A stretch of DNA of 64,000 nucleotides from Canna indica (taxonomy: Eukaryota; Streptophyta; Magnoliopsida; Zingiberales; Cannaceae). The stretch is from the NCBI GenBank assembly GCA_034359265.1, contig CP136891.1, positions 76,810,501-76,874,500 of the forward strand, in the 5' to 3' direction. The notes below the pieces were generated by a model. The model made no database searches. It saw nothing but the letters and a program-made list of their open reading frames with translations, and was not told where the DNA came from. How positions within the stretch are numbered: position 1 is the stretch's first letter; each line of letters begins with the position of its first letter. Shown here piece after piece: positions 10,144 to 21,390 of this stretch. The translations under genes and the position numbers were made by a program.

Positions 10144-12576
10144 TATTTATATTTTCATAATAACTACAACAATAATAATCAAAATTAGACACTATTACTA
10201 AAAAAACACAAGCAATCAATTTCTTTCTAATCTAAAAATACAATATGTATGTTAATTTATATATTATTGATGTTTTGATATATTTGATTGATGTAATTAT
10301 ATAAATCTTGATGGTTAGCATTGAAAAAATCATCAATTGTAGATATTAAATTAAAATTAAGATAATGAGTAATATACTTTATTTATAAAAAATAACATCC
10401 ATTGTCTATTCTTTTATTCTTTATGTGGGCGGTAGTGAATAAAGGACCACGGTACTACAAGGTAAAATATGTAGTTATCAACCCGAGCAAACTTAATCAA
10501 TTCGAGAGCAACATTCGGGAGTTGGATTTAAAATTAGATCGACTCACTTCCAAAGACTAAAATAGCATAAGATTCAAATTGCCCCGTCCGATTTGAGAGG
10601 TTTTGGATTGCCCCAATCGACCTAAGAGGGTTTTAGGTTCACCTCAGGTCAATTTATTTAATTGTAAACTTTATAATTTGTAATTTTTATTTTATTTGGA
10701 ATATTTATTTAAGTTGTTAAAATAAATTTTGTTATTTTAATTTACATATTTTATTTGAAAATATTTTTTTGCATCATTTATTATATATATATATATGATT
10801 AATTGCTATTTTTAGTAACATGATATAGTTTTAATTAATTACTATTTTAACAACATGCAGTCCAATTGACTAACCTACTAGTCCAACCACTGAATCAATG
10901 ACCTGAAAGTTGGATCATATCAATAGCCAAGTTAAGCTTGATAACTATGTTGCAACCTTTCTAAGGTATTCATCATAATTAAATATTAAATAGAGTGATG
11001 TTGTATTTGAAATTTACTTAACCTAAGAAATCAATTCGTCTAAATAGATTAGGTTTTCATTAATTTATTATATATAAAAAAATTATGTCAAATTACAAAC
11101 TAATTATTTATTGTCTTAACTGTGATGCAAAATTGCAATGTGTATTACGAAGCAAACAGTTTATGAACATGAGAGTAAATAAGATTAAATGAAAAAAAAA
11201 TCAAAATCAAACTACTTGAAAATGCTTTATATGAAATCAAGACCATTCTGGTAAAAAAAAAAAATCAAGACCATTCCACCCAACCAAATAATCCAACCAA
11301 AATCACCAATTCTGATTGTATAATACCTGAAAAATGCTTACAAATAAATGAAGCGGGTAATTCAAGAAGAAAGATATTTGTTTTCATACTTAAGCTCTGT
11401 GGATTCTGCAACAAGATTAGAAGACAACTATAAACCCAATGGAGGTAAGAGTGAGTCATGACTTAGAGATCGTTATACAAAGTAATATCCAGATTAAGAT
11501 GTAGATGCACAAAGTCCCGCATGGACCTCAATCACAGGCTACAGTTTGGTCGATCATAGCACTAGTTTAAGCTAGAGCACATCTCTTTGGCATCTGACTT
11601 CCTTGCTTCTGAAGTCCTCAAATTCATACTATTTTCTTTTTTTTTTCAGTTTGTTTGAAAATGTCCTCTGATTAAAGAAGGTTTTTTTACCTGCCAGATA
11701 TGTGAATTTAGAAATACTGGGAAAAAATTCAGGAAATGTTTCAGTGGAAAAAAGAGAGCCATAGATGACCACGACTCTTTAATGCAATTCAGTGACACAA
11801 GCCCATTTTTTCAGAAATGTTGTATTGGTAATTTTGCGTCCTCGTACCACCACAAGTATATTTTTGCTTACCTGTATGACAGTGCAAAACATTACTTATA
11901 AATGCCCACATAAACCATTTTTGCTAATTTTTTTCTAAACATTTCTTTTGTATTAGATATTTTATCACAAATCTTTATTCCTAGAGTACCAAAATTTATC
12001 AGAAACTTCTTAGCTCAAGTAAGCACAAGAGGTTATGTACTATCAACAAAACCCTTTAATCATCCATGACATAGAACTAAAAGAATAGATCAATAATGAT
12101 AGAAGTTACAATTTACCTCCTTGACTTGAACTAGAGCTGATTTCCAAGCTATTCCTGTTGCTAACGTGAACGAACAAGGTAAACACCAAATTGCTGTTAA
12201 ATCAGTGAGGTAATAGGAAAGGAAAACAACTGCTAAACTTGGAGATACCAGATGATAACTGTACAGAGTTCTAGTTATATTTTCCAACTAAATGAAGATA
12301 AAAGATTGATTGAAAAAAATTATAAATATCTTCTTAGAACTTGCAAAAAGAACACCATCATGAATCTAAAACAGACAAGTTAGGTAAATTATTCTAATTC
12401 ACCTGTAATCTTGTAAACCAACAAAAATCTCAAGAAAAATCTTAGGCTTAGGTGTATTTAAATGGAGCTCTTCTCCATTAAGATATAGAGCATCATAATC
12501 CTAAGGGGGATCATTAAGGGGAGGTAAGGGAAGGTAAGGTAAGGGAGGGGAGGGGAGGAGAAATGAAGGGAAAAAT
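10144..12576. other. Intergenic stretch without a supported gene
   Basis: The part 10144-11100 is AT-rich. The part 11100-12480 is less repetitive and could include untranslated sequence or introns downstream of the minus-strand methyltransferase gene, but I found no reading frame or splice chain I could defend. Confidence 0.4.
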
Positions 12577-13024
12577 TAACCTTGTTTGGATATAGTTTAA
12601 TAAGGGGAAGAAAAGGGAAGGGAAGGGAAAAATTTACCTTGTTTGGATGTGCTTTGTGAGGGGAAAGAAGGGGAATGATGAAATCTTTTATTTAATAGAC
12701 AATTATACCCTTTTTATTTTGTGTTATATATATGTTTTTCTTTTTGTCATTTCTATTCCTACACATATTAGGTTTTTTTTTGACCGACTACAAATATTAG
12801 GATTAGGCAAAAGATGCTATGAAGAGAAAAAATTGAGAACAAGAGGGTTTTTTGCCTTCATATTCAATAGAGATGAGAAGAGATCACTAGGATTTAATAA
12901 ATATTATATATGTATTAAGATAAGAAGGGTACTTTTGTAAATTTATTTTGGATGAATGTATTAAGAAAAAAATTTCACCCCCATCCCTTCCCTTCCCCTC
13001 CTTTAACCTCAATCCAAACAGGGT
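12577..13024. mobile_element. Putative MITE with ACCTTGTTTGGAT ends
   Basis: ACCTTGTTTGGAT at 12636-12648 is matched in inverse orientation by ATCCAAACAGGGT at 13012-13024 (12 of 13). Next to each end lie purine-rich (left) and pyrimidine-rich (right) tracts such as GGGGAAGAAAAGGGAAGGGA and CCCTTCCCTTCCCCTCC, which extend the inverted repeat. A tandem copy of the left end begins near 12577. I could not identify a clear target-site duplication, so the superfamily is left open. Confidence 0.5.
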
Positions 13025-13455
13025 GTAAAGAAAAAGTGTATCTTCTTTTCTTAGAGACATTTGGGAACCCATTAACCAAAATTTGACCATATACAAATAA
13101 GTAAAAATGCAGAATCCCACCAGAGTTTGGGAAAAATATTTGATGACTGAATGTCTGAATTTTCTTTTAATTAGGATTCTCAAGAATTCTTCAAAACCAG
13201 TAAAAGTACAACGCGACTACCGCATCTCAAAACAGCTTCAGAAGAAGTTATCCCTTGAGAATATGATAAAATGCATTGAATTTTCCAGCAAAGGAAGGTG
13301 GAAGTTATGATCAAAATGGCCTCACCTAGTGCATTTGCATTTGTGAAGAGGAGAAAGTTGAAGCCCATTTCGTGTCTTCCACTATGATTTCTAATTTCTG
13401 CGTTGCCCTTGACAACAATCAAATGCGTAGTCTGCCAGGCCTACTATCAAAACCC

Positions 13456-14561
13456 CTAATGCATCGAACTTTGGTTGCTCCAAGCTTTGAGCTTTCTGAA
13501 TTCGAACCAGATCTCGTAATGGTTAAACAACAAGCTATCATGTGTGTGCTTCGTTACATACTCCAAACCCAACTGCGTGAGCCTCTTCGTGCACTCGTCG
13601 CCACCCAATCGGGAACAAAATTTGATGTTGTGAGACACAAAAATGCGACCTTTCTCGGGTTTTAGCCTCCCTGACAACTTCTCCAACCCCACCCAGACCA
13701 GGGCGTCGGGCATGTGGAGGAACACGGCGCTCGCATAGATGAGATCATAAATAACATCAGATCCGAATCGATCGAACTCCATCTCCTCCCCGCGAAGAAT
13801 GAGAGGCCGCTTGTGGAGGAGACCCTGGGAAGGGAGCTCGTAGCGGAGCGCGGCCATGAGCGAGAGCTCGTCCCGCTCGAGGCAATGGAACCTGGCCGGG
13901 TCAAGGAATCGGATGAAGTGGAGACCGACACGGAGCGTGCCACATCCAATCTCGAGTACGTGGTCGGTGGGCGCGAGTCTGGAGGAAGATGCAAGGAACT
14001 CGAAGACGTCGCGGCCGCCAGCCCACGGCTCTCCGTAGTTGCTGTGGTGCTCCTCCACCAGCAGCTCACCGGGGCAAGGGAGAGCGGTGTGCTTGCTAGC
14101 GTCGTCGTCGTCGTAGTGCGAGATGCCCTTAAAACTTCACAAAATTCATCGCGGTTAGATCTTTCTATAAAACCATCGAAATCGAAGGCTCAAAGCCGGA
14201 ATTAGATCAATAGAGAGAAAAGATTTAACTGGAGGAGGTCCTCGAGCTGCTGTGCGCGAGTGCGAGGGTTGATGCCCTTGCGGAGGGTATGCCAGGCGGC
14301 GGGTGAGGATGGGGGATCTTGGATGGAGTTTCGAGAGAGCTGCGCTTTGAGCCAGGCAATATCATCGGGGGTCGTTGAGATCGGATCAGGAGATTTGGTG
14401 GTCGTGGTGTGGGAGGAACCGTCGGGACAGGAGAGGGCCACGGGAGAGGAGGAGGAGGGGGAGAGAGAGGGAAGCAGGACGAAGAGGAGGAGGGCGGCAG
14501 CGGCGGTGAGGAGGAGGAGAGAAGCCGGAACAGTGATGCGTTTGGAGGGAGTAATCGCCAT
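13456..14561 (-). CDS. Membrane-anchored class I SAM-dependent methyltransferase
   Basis: Two exons are inferred: 14561-14230 (ATG at 14561, donor GT at 14229) and 14134-13456 (acceptor AAG ending at 14135). They join in frame as a 336-residue protein; the junction reads DLLHFKGISHY. Residues 11-30 are a single hydrophobic segment (ASLLLLTAAAALLLFVLL) after a short basic start, suggesting a type II signal anchor of the secretory pathway. A Ser/Pro/Thr-rich stem follows. The catalytic domain has motif I VLEIGCG at 170-176, with LRVGLHFIRFLDPARF behind it, then YDLIYASAVFLHM (motif IV region) and an LKPEKGRIFVSHN strand. An HYDDDDASKH segment precedes the fold. The fold indicates methyl transfer from SAM; the acceptor is unknown. 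The exons are GC-rich against AT-rich flanks. No defects are seen. The splice sites are my prediction. Confidence 0.82.
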
Positions 14562-14649
14562 CGGAGTCGGAGGGTTTGCCTACGGGAGACGGGCAGCACC
14601 GTCAGAGTGGCAGAAAAATGGGTGTAGCTCGAGTTCGAGTCACATGTAG

Positions 14650-15310
14650 ATCGGGTTCGATGAAACCAATCTCTATTTATTTGTTTCATTAATTGCTAAT
14701 ATTTTATGGTCGCATGGTAAATATAATCCATATTTTACCTATTTAACCCGAGTTAGCTTAAATAATCATTTTTAATAAATATAACATATTTACTAATTTT
14801 ATTGAAGATATAATTTTATATTTTCTTTACGAGTGTGAATTATTTAATTTGTCAATAAAAATAACACAAACAATTTTGTCATAAAATTATATTAAAAAAA
14901 TTATTTGTTAAAATTAATAATTTAAGTTAAATATTTTTTAAAAAAATTATGTAGTAGGCAGTGACTCAACGCGAGGAAAAAGTTGTTGGATTGACTAGTT
15001 TGATCTTATATTCACTAAAATAAAGGTTGTTGAATTATGTATAAAATATTATTTTAAAATACTTAAGAGCATTGTTAAAAGTTAAATTAGAAGTTATATT
15101 TTGATTAATATATATAAACCGAAATATGAATTGATAGTATAGATAAAACATAGTGTGTCATTCTCAACCATTTCCAATTTTTTTACCAGAAATATCGCTG
15201 AATCCAAAAGTATCAAAATACAAAATAGAATCCAGTTCTAGTGGTCATATGGAGGATCACACTTTTTCATCTTTATATTTTTTTGATCTAGTTTGTTGCC
15301 TAATAGATAG
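14650..15310. other. AT-rich upstream region of the methyltransferase gene
   Basis: This is the presumed promoter side of the minus-strand methyltransferase gene. It is strongly AT-rich with no conserved frame. I could not single out a convincing TATA box or other element. Confidence 0.4.
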
Positions 15311-15319
15311 TTTTGTTAG

Positions 15320-16160
15320 TCTCGTGATAGTAAAATAAAAATTTCAAAAAATTACATTTTGATTTTAAGGTTAAAATGTTAGAAAAATTTATATTAATAG
15401 CCCGACCATTCAACGGCTCAACCAAAATATTGGAATCTGTTTCCACAACAAAAGGAGCTAAGTTGTTTGAAAATGCATATAGTAAATATTTTTTAACGAC
15501 CAAAGCTTCAAGAAATAGAGCACTTTCACCCTCCTTGTAAGTGCTAACAGCATTAGCAGTCATGCAAGCTTTATTATTTTCTCGAATGATGAAGCCAGTA
15601 CCACCTACACCATTCAAAAGAAAAAGCATCATAATTGATATTAAGAATGTTTAGTAGTAGGAGGAATCCATTTAACACATGTATGCTTACCACTTAGAAT
15701 TTTCCTCAAACATGACTTTGTTAAAATAATTGTCAATGAATGATATAATTTTCCTTACTATGCAATGATGGTAAGCTGTCAAGCCTCATGTAGTCGTTTA
15801 TTTCTAGCGTGCCAAATAAATCAACACGTGTTCAGAATAAGAGCGTGGTAGAGACTTGGTTTGCTAGATGTCAAGGAAACTAACCATGCACCTGACTCCC
15901 AATTTAGTCGATGTGAGAAATCAAATCTAGATTTTATGCCTAAGTTAAACCAAATCAAATTTGCAAAGGGACAACCGAAGAAAAGGTGATCTAAGGACTC
16001 GACGGTCTGGGAACAAAGAACACAACTGTCATTGCTTGAAATACCCCGGTTGTGTAAGTATAATCTAATAGGAGTCCTACGATGAATTAATTTCCAACCA
16101 AACAATTTAGCCTTAGGTGCATAACACACTCTCCATAAAAAGCTTTCCAAACATGGTCAT
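15320..16160 (-). pseudogene. LINE reverse-transcriptase tail (zf-RVT and RNase H), remnant
   Basis: On the minus strand, 16150-15821 encodes a zf-RVT domain: FLWRVCYAPKAKLFGWKL, then HRRTPIRLYLHNRGI, a zinc-binding SCVLCSQTVESLDHLFFGC, and a downstream helical part. After a gap, 15632-15330 encodes an RNase H-like domain with ESALFLEALVVKKYLL and an ETDSNILV strand containing a catalytic-type Asp. This order is typical of the C-terminal part of ORF2 in plant L1-type LINEs. The reverse transcriptase core is absent and the two parts are separated by stops, so only a degraded 3' tail survives. Confidence 0.8.
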
Positions 16161-16228
16161 ATAAGGGGCGGTTGATTCATGGCTTCTTAGGATCAGCACA
16201 ACAAAGCTGATTTGGCCATAAAAAGCTT

Positions 16229-17460
16229 TCGAAATTAATAAATCTAACTCATCTTTTAATTTGCATCAATTATAACATGTACTTATGAATTTATATCAAT
16301 TCTAACATTCCGTCTACTTGCTGTTAATCGCCCCGTTAGTTGCTAACGTGGCATCCTAGTCAGCAACTTAATTTATATTTTTTTAATCTGAACTTGCCAC
16401 GTCACCCTATTTTAAAAAGAAAATTGACAAATCTAACTCATACTTTGACGAAATTAACAAATCTAACCCACCTTTTAATTTGCATCAATTATAATCCGTA
16501 CTTACGAATTTACATCAATTCTAACCTCTCGTCTACTTACTGTTAATTGCCCCGTTAGTTGTTGACGTGACATCCTAATTAGCAACTTAGTTTATATATT
16601 TTTAACATGAACTTGTCACGTCAGTCTATTCTAAAAGAATAAAATAATATAAACTAAGTTGAATTTTTTTTTAATCCAACCTTGTCACGTCAGCCTATTA
16701 GTGCATGGCCAGAGCCACCAGCACTATGACCACCCCCAGCGGTGCGTCGTGACACTTCCGCTTCCCAATGCTGAAGGGCAAGATCTTGAAGTCAGGCTCG
16801 TGGCTCATTTCCACCCTCTACTGCTCGCCTTCACCCTTCGTCTGCAATAGGTGCTGCTCCGGTCGAAACTTGTCGATGTCGATGTTATGCGTGTTCCTCC
16901 GCAACGCGTGCGTGTTGATGAACACTGGCGTCTTGGTGGGGATGTCGTCCCTCATGACCTTGGTGGCCCTCATGAATTCGTGGGGGATGATGAACGGGCC
17001 CTTCGGGTGCATGCGAAAGGTCTCCCTGACGACGCACCAGAGGTACGTTAGGTGGCCTAGGTCTGCCTCCGACACAAGGCACGTCAACAACTAACTAGAC
17101 GATTAACAGTAAGTAGACGGAAGGTTAGAATTGATGTAAATTCGTAAGTACAAGTTATAATTGATGCAAATTAAAAGATAGGTTAGATTTGTTAATTTCG
17201 TCAAAGTATGTGTTAGATTTGTCAATTTTCTTTTTAAAATAGGGTGGTGTGACAAGTTCAGATTTAAAAAATATAAATTAAGTTGCTGACTAGGATGTCA
17301 CGTCAACAACTAACAGGGCGATTAACAGCAAATAGACGAAATGTTAGAATTGATATAAATTCGTTAGTACATATTATAATTGATGCAAATTAAAAAATAT
17401 TATAAATTTATTAATTTTGTCGAAGTATAAATTAGATTCGTCAATTTTTCCTTTTAAATA
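16229..17460. mobile_element. Foldback element with captured P450 fragment
   Basis: Two arms are in inverted orientation. The left arm (about 16229-16690) contains two tandem units of about 219 bp, each with CTTTTAATTTGCATCAATTA, a CGTCTACTT-CTGTTAAT segment and GCCCCGTTAGTTG. The right arm (about 17090-17460) contains the same units in reverse complement, also with a period near 219 bp. About 400 bp of GC-rich coding-like DNA of a P450 lies between the arms. No transposase or clear target duplication was found. The architecture fits a foldback or Pack-type non-autonomous element that picked up a gene piece. Confidence 0.75.
16695..17090 (-). pseudogene. Captured CYP703-like P450 fragment
   Basis: The minus strand between the two foldback arms reads as one exon piece of a P450. 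It has SEADLGHLTYLWCVVRETFR (K-helix ETFR), HPKGPFIIPHEFMR, FINTHALRRNT, FRPEQHL, then after one in-frame TAG (near 16818) HEPDFKILPFSIGKRKC with the heme cysteine and APLGV. The HLTYL-CVVRETFRMHP-GPF-IPHE pattern is characteristic of CYP703, the anther/pollen-wall P450 family. Changes at conserved positions (KRKCHD in place of the usual CPG, PEQH in place of PERH) and the stop show it is not functional. Both ends fall at the repeat arms, so only about 130 codons were captured. Confidence 0.85.
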
Positions 17461-18224
17461 ATATTATTTCAAAGGACAAAAATAAGACCAATCATATCAT
17501 CATCATTGGTACCACGTTAACAAATCAAATTTGGTGTACTCACAACCACCTGATATACCAAAAATGTTTTAGGTCCACGAATCACAATGCTTGATGTAGG
17601 ACAACCATACATGCCAATTATTATTCCCTTTGACATATGTATATCCTTAATAGTTAGGGCCATTAATGAAATGTTTTGCACATTGATAACGTTTCTATCT
17701 TAATGTTATCCTATTTAGATATATAATTCTAAATTTGTTGCAGGAAGAGGATGATCGGTGATCCAATCATTCGGGTTGGTAGTCACCGCAACATTTGCTT
17801 CCCCCATGTGGAGAGGATGGAATCCAAGAATTTTAAATAAGAGTCTTAGACGGTTTCTCAACCCCCACGTTATGCCACCGGAAATTAAGGTGATAGAAAT
17901 AGAAAAACTTGCCCGGATTAAGAGGACCGCTTTGACAATTGGGTAGTCTAATTCGGTGGTCAATTTGACCCTCCAATGTTGAAGAAAAATCTCCATGTCA
18001 AGTTGAGGTGTACAGTCGATCCGCGAACCGCCCATCCATTCTTTTATTGCCTTTTGAAATTAGACCGGATCAGATTAGACTCTAAACCGAAACGGTTTTC
18101 TTGATTTGATTTGATTAAAAAGTTTCATAGTGTTCTTTAGTTTATGTATGAAAAAAAAGTATGGATAGCTGAAAGCAGAACAATAAGAAAACTAAAAAAT
18201 TAATGAATTTAATTCAAAATATAA
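17461..18224. other. Intergenic stretch, no supported gene
   Basis: A 106-codon minus-strand frame exists here (18035-17715), but it resembles no family I recognise and lacks coding signals. No terminal repeats were identified. Confidence 0.4.
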
Positions 18225-18705
18225 TTAAATTAACAAATCTAACATAATTTTAAATTTATATCAAATCTAATATGAAGTTTCAAATTAATACAAATTATAC
18301 TTGTTGTTAATACAATCGTTAATTGTTAACATGACGTCTTAATTTACAACTAATATATTAATTTTTTAATACTTATATAAATTAGTCAGCTGTCGAACAT
18401 TAAAAACAAATTAATTACTAACGTGACGTCTAGTTCAAATAGGGACAGATGTCAAATTAGAGTATTTTCCCCATTTTTTATGTTTAACAACGGTATACTT
18501 GTGTATATAAATATATAAAAAATAATATATTAGTTGATGATTGAGACGCCACCAGCAACTAACTATTTTATGAACGACTTGACGGTGGAATATAATTGAT
18601 GTTAATTCAAAAGTTCGAATTAGATTTGATGTAAATTAAAAGTTGAGTTAAATTTATTAATTTTACTATACTTTAGATTAGATTCATTGATATTTCTCCC
18701 AAAAT
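18225..18705. mobile_element. Second, empty foldback element related to 16229-17460
   Basis: The left part holds AATTAACAAATCTAACAT, a GTTAATACAATCGTTAATTG segment and TAACATGACGTC. The right part (18540-18700) has the inverse motifs: ATAATTGATGTTAATTC, AATTAGATTTGATGTAAATT and AATTTATTAATTTTACTATA. These are diverged versions of the arms of the neighbouring element. No captured gene is present. Confidence 0.6.
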
Positions 18706-19031
18706 GATAGATTTGCGTGATTTGGGAATAGCGGAATCAAAAGTTTACTTTTGACAAATTTGTCGAAATATTAGATCTGCACCATGAGGTCGATCGACTG
18801 ATCAATCGAACCCTACGATTTAAATCGTCTCTCGAGCTAAGTGGGCCAACCCTTGAACATACGTAGCTAATGTATCACTATGTCATATCAACTTTGTAGC
18901 TGCGTGGACCATCCCAAATATATTGAGTCGTCAACCCAATAAGATTTTTTTGTTGAATTATAATATATGAAAAAGATGAGAAAAATAAACATATTCCAAC
19001 ATGGTATTTAGAACATGTGGTGTGGTACATG

Positions 19032-19491
19032 TGGGGGTGAGCATGGGTTGGGACGTCCCGACTGTCCCAGCCCAGATCGACTCGAAAGTTCGAAAAAAAT
19101 TTCGTCACAGCTCAAAATCGGGACGGGACCAAGACAAATAGGTTCGTCCCGATTAAAATTCTGGACGTGACCAGGACGACATAAAAAATCGGGATTGTCC
19201 CGACCTGTCTTGATTTATGATATAAGTAATATTAATTATTTAATATTAATTTTTTGGGACGTTGTAATACAATGCACTATTAATTGTTTAATGTATATAT
19301 TATTTTTATTTTGTAAGAAAAAATAATATTAACAAATTCGGGATGTCCCAATCTCGTCCCAAATGTCCCGAGACAAAATCGGAATGCTTCATATTTGAGA
19401 TCATGATGCATATTTGTGTCCCGACTCAAAACCAGTCCAAGGACTGGGACATACCAAATCCCGGCCAATCCCGACCCCTAACTCACGCCTA
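19032..19491. mobile_element. hAT-type MITE, 460 bp
   Basis: Ends are TGGGGGTGAG (left) and TAGGCGTGAG (right, reverse complement), 8 of 10 matching. They are flanked by GGTACATG (19024-19031) and GGTACAAG (19492-19499), an 8-bp target duplication with one mismatch, as expected for hAT elements. The interior is rich in GGGAC/GTCCC motifs (GGGACGTCCCGACTGTCCC near the left end). Confidence 0.75.
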
Positions 19492-19820
19492 GGTACAAGT
19501 TTCAGGTAATGTTCAATTCCAGATCACAATATGGTATGATCTTGATCGAAAATTTAGAAACGGATCCTATAGGATTATGATATCATGAAAAATATAGGGT
19601 ACCCGCACCCACTTACCCCGAGGGGCAATTGACCCCCTTGGGACAATGTAACTCCGCTCTTGGTTCGGTTCGATCAGGTTCGGTCGTGAGAACTCCATTA
19701 GTGTCTTAATAAAATCCTAATTGCAAGATTTAATAATGTCGCATTAGAATAATACATCCACGGTTCGATCTCGCCAAGTTTTAGCTTCCTAAACTAAGAT
19801 TTGACAGCCCTTTCTATCGC

Positions 19821-19827
19821 TATATAA
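19821..19827 (+). promoter_or_regulatory. TATA box of the 19907 gene
   Basis: TATATAA lies 80 bp before the ATG at 19907, followed by a pyrimidine-rich CTCCCTCCTCCTC stretch that fits a transcription start and 5' leader. Confidence 0.65.
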
Positions 19828-19906
19828 ATCAATCTCCCTCCTCCTCAACCACTACGTACTCATTCCATCTGTATCAGAGCCAATTACCGAGCTCCGAGCA
19901 CAAGAC

Positions 19907-20299
19907 ATGGAGATTGCAGAGCCCAAGCTCGCCAAGAGAGATCACCGTGGCCTGTGGAGTTGCTTCCACCTGAAGACCCAGCGGAGGGTGACAGCCGCGG
20001 AAACCATGGAGGTGCTTCGCACGGGCAGAGTCATCTCCACGGAAGAAGAGGAAGAAGTGAACGGAGTGGTGCGCGTGAAGGTCGTGATGAGCAGGCAAGA
20101 GCTCAAGCAAATGCTAGCTCTGATGCGCCACAAGCGCGGCGATGCCGCCGACCGCCACCGCGTGCTGGCGGCGGCAGGGGCGCAGGGCTTCGAGAAGTCA
20201 CTGCACGCCCTCCGCCGGCGGCACATGAAGCGGGTGGAGAGCATGAAGGGGCGGAGTGTGTGGATCCCGGCGCTGCAAAGCATTCCGGAGGAGAATTGA
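19907..20299 (+). CDS. Uncharacterised small plant protein, 130 aa
   Basis: This is a single-exon, GC-rich frame from an ATG at 19907. The protein has a basic N-terminus (EPKLAKRDHRGLWSCFHLKT), an AAETMEVLRTGRV stretch, an acidic run STEEEEEV, then VVRVKVVMSRQELKQMLALM, and a basic Arg/His/Ala-rich C-terminal half ending SVWIPALQSIPEEN. There is no signal peptide or membrane segment. The VVRVKVVMSRQELKQML segment recalls the C-terminal part of PADRE/DUF4228-type stress proteins, but the N-terminal signature of that family is not evident, so I leave it unassigned. Composition and the upstream TATA box support a real gene. The antisense frames in this interval are shadows. Confidence 0.65.
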   Translation: MEIAEPKLAKRDHRGLWSCFHLKTQRRVTAAETMEVLRTGRVISTEEEEEVNGVVRVKVVMSRQELKQMLALMRHKRGDAADRHRVLAAAGAQGFEKSLHALRRRHMKRVESMKGRSVWIPALQSIPEEN

Positions 20300-21390
20300 A
20301 AGGGTTTGTTGGATACTTGGGTGTCATGCGGTGCATAGATGCAAATTTGTGTAGAATATTGCTAATATTTTAGGATATTGATAGTTTAAACGCTTCTAAC
20401 AAAGATGATAATTATATCCGTTTAAGCGGGTACATACAGATATATATTTATCCGTTTATGATGGATATATAAGTTAATATTCTATTTGTGGAAATATCAT
20501 GAGTAATTTTTTCTACCCGTTTAATATATGGGACATATACGAATATCGTAATACCCGTCCACAAATATATGTGTAATTACGAATGTGCCTTGTTTATACA
20601 ACAATAATAGCTTTTATCGTTAATAAGAACATTTCCTATATATGATAAACTAATATATTGTATATTTGTGCACGATGAAAATAATTGTGGGAGTTCAAAT
20701 TTTGATTCGAAGAATTCATTGAACTTTGAATATGTTTTATGTGTTTATGCACTCTTTATTGTATATTAAAATTTGATGTGTTAGATTTTTTTTATTATCT
20801 TTGAGCTTATGTTGTTATTGATATTTATCTTCTTAATATGAGTCTGAATTTCAATAAAATATTTTAATTTATATATTTTAAAATTTCATGAATATCCATA
20901 AATATCTACAAAAATTCATTCTCCCATGACAAGTACCCATTTTTTGATACTTAATTACGGGGAATTAAACGGATATGAGTATCATATATCCTTTACGAGA
21001 CGGGTATATTGCAGAGAGGCATCTGGTATCCATCCCGCCCTATTGACATTCCAGTCTAACTCAACTTAAAGAGATTTAGTTGATCATGAACTTAATTAAA
21101 TCATATTTAGTTTTTATGAGATTGGATAGTTGAATATATATTTTGATCTAATTAATCATACAAAATGTTTTATAACATATACATTTTTGTTTGATAAAGT
21201 TGAAATATATATAAGTTGTTTTTTCAGAAAATGGTTTAATATATCGATGGATGAAATCCAATTATATAAAATATTATGAAAAAAAATCAAGAGGCAAAGA
21301 AAGGCTGCACTTTTCGAGAGAGAGATATATATATACGTACCAATATTTGACGATTACATATCAATAAATCAATAAAGGGTTGTTCATTTT
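20300..21390. other. AT-rich downstream region
   Basis: It contains the presumed 3' untranslated part of the small gene, then AT-rich DNA. Recurrent CCCGTTTAA/ATACCCGT and ATATGGATATCC-like motifs (20415-21020) suggest an old GGATAT-rich repeat, without definable ends. Confidence 0.4.

Noticed and set aside
13662..14205. Alternative frames overlapping the methyltransferase exons
   Set aside because: They are shadows of the GC-rich coding exons, which carry the methyltransferase motifs.
17715..18035. A 106-codon minus-strand frame
   Set aside because: No family resemblance, no splice or promoter context, lies between repeats.
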